Source: Apoderus coryli
Lineage: Eukaryota; Arthropoda; Insecta; Coleoptera; Attelabidae
Direction of reading: 5' to 3'
NCBI GenBank assembly: GCA_911728435.2
Contig: OU452207.1
Span: 868,001-932,000, forward strand
Length of the DNA stretch: 64,000 nt
How positions within the stretch are numbered: position 1 is the first letter of the stretch; each line of letters starts with the position of its first letter. The notes below the pieces were generated by a model that made no database searches, was not told the DNA's origin, and saw only the letters and a list, made by a program, of their open reading frames with translations. Positions 58,175 to 64,000 of the stretch are shown here, in pieces. Both the position numbers and the translations under genes were made by a program.

Positions 58175-59250
58175 AAAGTACAATTGGTAAATGTTAAATT
58201 GGAAGAAGAGTTTGCTGAAGTTGACGGATTGTTAATTTCCACTGTTGAAGAAATTCCTCGCATGGTGTTGATTATTTCACTATGGCGTTCTTGGTTAATA
58301 TTCAAGTACGGTTTAATTGAATTAGAGCTGCTATGTCCTGTTATTTTTATTAATTGCTATTCAGGAATTCCTTTATTTGCCAAATGGCTAACTGCAGTTG
58401 ATCTGTTCGAATGATTGGATATCTTTTTACACTTAGTGTCCAATCCAATAGCTTGGGCGGATGATTTGGTCCACATATTAATTGTGTTCTTGCCTACCGG
58501 TATATTGTCAAACCATGTGTCACTTTCCGATTTCCAGAAACGATTTGGTCTCAAGAATAGGCGACTGGAAGTAATATTTTTCCCACTTTTGGACAATAAT
58601 TTATGGAATAACCGAACAGGGCATGCACTTTCGTTTGCAATATTTGGAACAAGCCACTTACTATTTGTACAACTTTTCGATCCTCCTTGGCATGTTTTAC
58701 TAAATATTGGATTGTATTCAATTCTGTTAATTGGCGTTTCATCATTATTTTTCTCAATCGTGAAATAATCTATAAGGCAATCAGCTAGTTCACCACCTCG
58801 CCAAGCTAACTCAACAGCTACAATATGGTCAAATTTTTCTTGTAAACCTTCTGGCGTACATTCATCCCATAATCCAATGATTCTAGCCAAATCACTTGAA
58901 CTTAAATTTGATGCACTGCATTTTCGTGTGTTTGGATCCTGCTGCAATCTTTTACGTTTTGCATTTCTTGCACCTCGCGCATTTTTGAATATCACACTGG
59001 TAAACCGGTCGAATACAATTTTGAAGTCATTGAAGTATTTCTCCTGGAGTAGCCTACTCGTAGTATTCCAAATTGTTTTTACAGTTGCTTCTTTATATTC
59101 AGTTCCGTCAGCTTTTCTCATATTTACCGCATAATCTTTCAATATATTAGCCAAATTATGCAAACTCGTTTCAGCATTCAGTTCGTATTCTCTGGTCGCA
59201 CAAAACTCGAGAAATATTTTCCATACATATTTTTTTAATTTGATTGTATT
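58175..59250 (-). pseudogene. Crypton-like tyrosine recombinase, copy 1
   Basis: A minus-strand frame starts upstream in KKYVWKIFLEFCATREYELN and continues ETSLHNLANILKDYAVNMRK to 58357, a stop (TAG) after NKGIPE; the same phase then continues QLIKITGHSSSNSIKPYLNI to about 58180. It has the Crypton/DUF3504 layout: AWRGGELADCL (catalytic Arg), NPIFSKTCQGGSKS, CPVRLFHKLLSKSGKN, WFDNIPVGKNTINMWTK, KKISNHSNRSTAVSHL (HxxR box), GHSSS (His) and PY (nucleophile Tyr). So all catalytic residues remain, but one nonsense codon splits them. The N-terminus is cut by a Helentron-like repeat at about 59250. Confidence 0.85.
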
Positions 59251-59475
59251 TTTTGTCGTGTATTTTTAACACCAATTCGACTAGTTAAAAGGCTAAATAT
59301 ATTATTTTTATAGTATAATTTTGTTGAACCTTTTCCTACTATTTATGAACGTCTATGTCAGCAAGATTTTAGTTTTAGGTTATATTCTATCAAACCTATT
59401 CTATTCTACCAATGTTTAGGAATTTTTTTTAACCCCTGTTTACACTCTTATCGAACGCCAATGTGAAATATGAAT
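59237..59475. mobile_element. Helentron-like repeat fragment
   Basis: It contains tgtcgtgtatttttaacacc, aattcgactagtta, tcctactatttatgaacg and tcgaacgccaatgtg, all found in the repeat at 12180-13530. It abuts the 5' end of Crypton copy 1. Confidence 0.7.
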
Positions 59476-60189
59476 AGGTATGAGCCACAATAGACCCTCG
59501 GTGGTCGCAGTGGAGGGTCCGCGCAGACCCACTCATTTTGAACCTACCTACCTAGTGTTGGGGCATTCGAATGAAAAATTATCGATCATCCGATTATGAG
59601 AATAATCGGTATCATTCGATTATTTACATTGAAATGCTTTTCGCTAAACAATTTAAGTTTCATTGCACTGGTTAGGCTATTAAACAGAGTTACGGCATTG
59701 TAGTTAAAAACCAATACCTATATAAATTCATTTTCAACCAATTTAAGCTTGAGAAAGCCTCGGAATATGATCATACCTCCGGAGATTATGAATCAACTGA
59801 CAACAAGAGATGAGCAGCTCTCTGTTTTCTGCTCACAAAACTAACTTTTGGTCTCTTGCGCTTCTCTATTAGCTATGCCCGTCAAAAATTAAAGCACTAC
59901 AGAGCATATTGTTTTAGGCTGTGGCTTTAATGTTAACTGTAGAGATTTTACAATCCTTTATTTTGATATTGGCACCATAACGAATATCTAAACTATGCCG
60001 ATGTTTAGACTGCCATACCGTCGATAATGTTTTAAAGGAAAGGACGGCTTGAGGCGGCAACGAAAATATGTTTTAGTTGTTGGAAAATAATTACATTATT
60101 TGAAAAATAAAATAAATCCTATCCTGTTCATTTTATTATTCTTGGTCTATACAAATTGAATTGGTTTGTAACTGACCTGCGAACAAAGC
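59476..60189. other. No gene recognised
   Basis: No coding signal that I can support. There is a palindromic piece (ttatcgatcatccgattatg, 59577-59596). Confidence 0.35.
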
Positions 60190-60229
60190 TTGTACTTTTA
60201 TATTTTTAACTTTTTTTCTAGTTTTAAAC

Positions 60230-61740
60230 CAAACCAAACCAACTTGATTGATAGATATATAGATAGTTTATTACAATATTCGAAAAATACAGTTTGTCAA
60301 TATAAATACAATACTTGCAAATACAACACAAATACAAATCACATAAAAATATATACGACAATATACAACAATTAGGACAATACTGCACAACAAAACAACG
60401 CAATATTGCCAACAAGAATCAAGAACTCTACAACCAATCACTCTCAAGAAATTCATTGACAGAGTAAAAACAGTGCTTTAACAAATATGTCTTTATTTTA
60501 GTTTTAAATAATTTGTAGTTAAACGACCGAATCTGCTTCGGTACCTTATTATAAAATTTGTAATTAAGAGAGTTATTTTTAGATTTTGTTAGTCTATATT
60601 TTGGAATGATCAACAAATCAGCCGACCGAGTACTGTAGGTATGATTACTAGAGTGAGGCCGCAGTGAATCCCGAATTGAATGGATCTCCAATAAGGTATG
60701 ACATTATACCGTGGTTTACAAAATGCGGCTTGCAATGGTCAAGTGGCCTAACGCCAACCAGTATTCTGACCGTCCTCTTTTGCAATCTGAAAATTCTCAA
60801 GGCGTGCGAAGAACCACCTCAAAGCACGATGGCGTAAGTCAAGTGTGAATGGAAAACCCCAAAGTAAGCCGTTCTACGGACATGAAAATTTAAGTAACAC
60901 GCAAGCTGTCTAAGCAAAAATAGAGCACTGGACAACTTGCGACTTAGGTGTTCGATGTGAGAGTACCAGTTAAGATTGTCATCCAAATAGACTTCAAGCA
61001 CTTTGACAGTGTCACCACTGATATGGGAGAAATTAGAAGACAGCTTCAGAACATTGCACTTGTCCTCGTTAAGCCTTAACCCGTTCGCACCAAACCATTT
61101 CTTGGCTGCATTCAAGACCGAAAGGGATATAGTGTTCAGATTGTCAAAACTTGAACTACTCGACACAAAACCGGCATCATCTGCAAAAAGGGACGGAAAT
61201 GAGATATCTGACATATAATGGCAGATATCATTAATGTATATAATGAAAAGTAATGGGCCAAGCACAGAGCCCTGAGGCAGCTCACCCTTTTAAGAAAAGA
61301 TGTTTCACCGTTCAACTCGACCAGCTGCTGTCTCTCAAACAGGAAAGATTTAATCAACCCCAAAGGTATCCCCCTCACTCTATAGAGAGACAGCTTTTCC
61401 AGAAGGGTGTCATGGGAAATGCAGTCAAAAGCCTTAGACAAATCAGTCGTGGTCAATACAGAGTGTTTACCATTCTCAAAAGACGCAATTACACCGCCCA
61501 CAACACTCAGAATCCTCCGGTTGTTGTTCGCCCTCTCTTAAAACCAAACTGACATGGAGAGAGTAGATCGAACTGTTCGAAATAATCCGAAAGTCGGGCG
61601 TTTAACAAGACCTCGAGTACCTTAGAAAATATAACAGTAATTGTAATGGGTTGATAATTATTCAAATCGCCAGCATTACCAGACTTTAGCAAAGGGAGTA
61701 CCTTTCCAATCTTAAAGCACAACCCTTCGAAAAACATAAG
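60230..61740 (-). mobile_element. Non-LTR retrotransposon RT, nearly full palm, frameshifted
   Basis: Minus-strand pieces in order: GKVLPLLKSGNAGDLNNYQP, SKVLEVLLNARLSDYF, LSPCQFGFKRGRTT (61737-61507); DLSKAFDCISHDTLLEKLSL, YRVRGIPLGLIKSFLFERQQ (61501-61300); LGPLLFIIYINDICHYMSDI, FPSLFADDAGFVSSSSS (catalytic FADD), LRLNEDKCNVLKLS, VYLDDNLNWYSHIEHLSRKL (61265-60819); then SIRDSLRPHSSNHTYSTRSA and KFYNKVPKQIRSF (60691-60428). At least three frameshifts, one destroying the LPQGS block. A short ...tagatagatag-type repeat tail ends it near 60230. It lies between the two Crypton copies. Confidence 0.88.
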
Positions 61741-62700
61741 TTTATTAGGTTAGTGAGTTGCGCAACTAATACGTCCAGACTCAATGTGATCTCTCGATTT
61801 GCGATTGCCAATATAGTTCACCAAACGCGTCTCTGGCTATAATCGCATATCTTAAGAGAACTGACATCGATATTTGTCACATTCATCTTGGTTAAACCCA
61901 AATTACCGGATGGATCCACGCGTATGGGCCAGAACGTAAACAGCAAATGATTGTATGGATGTTTCAAGATGAGCCTAATCCAACAAAAGTTGTGCTGGTT
62001 TTTTTCCGTATACATCGAATATCGTAAATGCCAATCCTAATAAATCTACCTATATTATCCATCTACCTACTCAATTTCATCTACTTAAACGACAATAATG
62101 TTGGATGAGTGAGTATACATTATACATGTATAGCATCTCATCTAACTTTTCAGAAAGAAGTTTACTTCAGTCAAATATTTACTATCCGTTGGAGTAATGA
62201 TCTCAAACGTGTTCACTAATAGAGCGTACCTACGTAGGAACGGATTTGATATTACCTAATCTATTCATGTGAATTCATTTCTTTTGGGCCGAGGGAATTT
62301 AATAAAGCTGGAATTAAGATTTTTGCCCGATCCGTTATACATTCATTATTCATCGATAAAACTATTTGGGATAAAAATGGGATTAAGAATAGCGGCTTGC
62401 AAATATTTTTTTTTCAAATCTTTCTCCATTTAATTTCTCAATATATTTTGGTTTTTTCCTTTTTTGTAACGTTTCCTAATCTTTCACTGATTTCCAGAGA
62501 GATTTCCGTATATCATTGAATCCATTATCCCGTTTCTCTTTATCGTTATTAGTTATACATACTTACATAATATAGTAACCAACCAAGTTTCTTAATTTAA
62601 GTCATGTGTCAAATTTCATCCAATCACCTCTGGATTACAGCGATAATACCGTACCTGTGGTGTTTTCAGTTTGGTGTTTTTTTTTATTGAAAATTAATTA
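61741..62700. other. No gene recognised
   Basis: Mixed spacer; a possible degraded transposase trace on the plus strand near 61915-61990 (atgggccagaacgtaaacag) was not secure. The last ~100 bases may belong to the 5' end of Crypton copy 2. Confidence 0.35.
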
Positions 62701-62727
62701 AACGTCAAACTGACAACTGGTTTAAAA

Positions 62728-63362
62728 ATGTCGCGAAGATTTGGTATTGCATCTAACGATGCAATTAATGATATTACATCTAATAATATACCAAAAAATA
62801 TAATCAAATCAAAAAAATATGTATGGAAAATATTTCTGGAGTTTTGTGCGACCAGAGAATACGAACTGAATGCTGAAACGAGTTTGCATAATTTGGCTAA
62901 TATATTGAAAGATTATGCGGTAAATATGAGAAAAGCTGACGGAACTGAATATAAAGAAGCAACTGTAAAAACAATTTGGAATACTACGAGTAGGCTACTC
63001 CAGGAAAAATACTTCAATGACTTCAACATTGTATTCAACCCGTTTACCAGTGTGATATTCAAAAATGCGCGAGATGCAAGAAATGCAAAACGGAATGTAC
63101 ACCAGAAGGTTTACAAAATTTTTTTACCATATTGTAGCTGTTGAGTTAGCTTGGCGAGGTGGTGAACCAGCTGATTGCCTTACAGATTATTTCACGATTG
63201 AGAAAAATAATGATGGAACGCCAACCAACAGAATTGAATACAATCCAATATTCAGTAAAACATGCCAAGGAGGATCGAAAAGTTGTACAAAGAGTAAGTG
63301 ACTTGTTCCAAATATTGCAAACGAAAGTGCATGCTCTGTTCGGTTATTCCGTAAATTATTAT
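62728..63362 (+). pseudogene. Crypton-like tyrosine recombinase, copy 2
   Basis: The plus-strand frame starts MSRRFGIASNDAINDITSNN, giving the N-terminus that copy 1 lacks, and runs through KKYVWKIFLEFCATREYELN to KNARDARNAKR. There, compared with copy 1, ~100 bases are deleted and the phase shifts twice; it resumes HIVAVELAWRGGEPADCLTD, NPIFSKTCQGGSKSC and ESACSVRLFRKLLS. The C-terminal part with the HxxR, GH and Tyr boxes is missing, and the sequence passes directly into the hairpin at 63363. Inverted relative to copy 1. Confidence 0.85.
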
Positions 63363-63545
63363 CGAATACTCCTCGGGCCTTGATAAATACTCAAAATTTT
63401 GTCATAGAGAATCCTTCAAGCGAGTTACTCAACAATAACAGCCCTCGGCCTGCGGCCTTGGGCTATTATCAAGCAACATGCTTTCGGCATTCTCTATGAC
63501 AAAATTATCTCGGTATTATCAAGACCCTAGGGGTATTACCACTGA
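63363..63545. repeat. Hairpin downstream of Crypton copy 2
   Basis: The left arm ccttgataaatactcaaaat, tttgtcatagagaat pairs with attctctatgacaaaattat, ctcggtattatcaag. The centre has a second, CG-rich hairpin ccctcggcctgcggccttgg. The order Crypton then hairpin is the same as in copy 1. Confidence 0.82.
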
Positions 63546-64000
63546 AAATCTCATTCCCTTTCTTCCGGACATGGTATAGGGTGTACTATTTAAAACAAGC
63601 ACTTTGGCATCTTCGTCCTGTATAACCGAATTATTCCCCAACCTTTCCTGGTGAAGATTTCTCACGCTAAGACCTAAAAATCCCTGTTGCTCACTAGATA
63701 TGACAATTAATTCGAACATATAATATTTCAATCCAAATCGATGCTATTCTGCATTGATGTTAAAAATGGTTGTAATATGACTGAATCATTCACATAATCT
63801 AAATGAATTTACAGGGCATTATTTAGCCGTCGAAAGTTTAGTGATGAATGATCTGATTCAGAGCAATTTATGATCATTTCTGTTGCTGGCTTTATTAGAG
63901 CGAAGATTAACTTTTTGCAATCAAAAATTCCACATTTCAATATTCTCAAAAATTTGAATAAACATTTTTTAAACATCTAAGGCAGATTTAGCCAACGAAT
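63546..64000. other. No gene recognised
   Basis: It begins with a block tatagggtgtactatttaaa, ...tcctgtataacc (63578-63635) related to 44309-44360. The remainder to the window end is AT-rich without coding signal. Confidence 0.4.

Overview
This is animal nuclear DNA, most likely from an insect and perhaps a beetle (the order is inferred, not shown). It is AT-rich, has GT-AG introns, and carries four conserved housekeeping genes of typical insect form in a sea of decayed transposable elements (TEs). There is no bacterial operon, plasmid, phage or CRISPR content. Only four loci are clear host genes. The rest is non-LTR retrotransposon debris, mariner/Tc1/IS630-type, Harbinger-like, hAT-like and Crypton-like DNA transposons, foldback elements, minisatellites and low-complexity tracts.

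Layout. 1-9.9 kb: three truncated non-LTR reverse transcriptases (RTs), a mariner fragment, pieces of an IS630-like transposase between inverted repeats, and a seven-peak array of a ~332 bp tandem repeat (7766-9942). 10-19.6 kb: a foldback element, Helentron-like repeats with CAGA microsatellites, a Tc1 transposase remnant, a short minisatellite and a cluster of perfect-looking palindromes. 19.6-21.1 kb: Cdk9 (minus strand, 3 exons). 21.7-22.9 kb: a small unrecognised coding module bounded by inverted repeats. 23.25-23.94 kb: a class II ARF GTPase (minus, 2 exons). 24.92-26.25 kb: Ubc12/UBE2M, the NEDD8 E2 (plus, 3 exons). 26.9-28.3 kb: hairpin cluster, Harbinger-type transposase remnant and a THAP-like remnant. 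28.6-42.0 kb: mitochondrial GatB (plus, 8 exons); introns 3, 5 and 6 are swollen by TEs, including a 1.35 kb 18-bp minisatellite. 42-54.3 kb: more RT fragments, two T-rich tracts, a deleted mariner copy with terminal repeats, overlapping inverted termini and a 580 bp foldback. 54.6-57.0 kb: a well preserved 2.4 kb DNA transposon with a 566-codon ORF, 12 bp inverted ends and a 3 bp TTA target duplication. 57.9-63.5 kb: two inverted, broken Crypton tyrosine-recombinase copies, each followed by the same hairpin, with another RT between them.

The host genes are not a functional cluster: Cdk9 acts in transcription elongation, ARF in Golgi traffic, Ubc12 in cullin neddylation and GatB in mitochondrial Gln-tRNA synthesis. 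ARF and Ubc12 are divergent, about 1 kb apart. All four can be joined across consensus splice sites without frame errors, so they look intact.

The most notable items are the 54.6-57.0 kb transposon (intact ORF, clean ends, superfamily not assigned by me), the hairpin shared by both Crypton copies, the inverted-repeat-bounded unknown gene near 22 kb, and a repeated hammerhead-ribozyme-like motif at six or more places.
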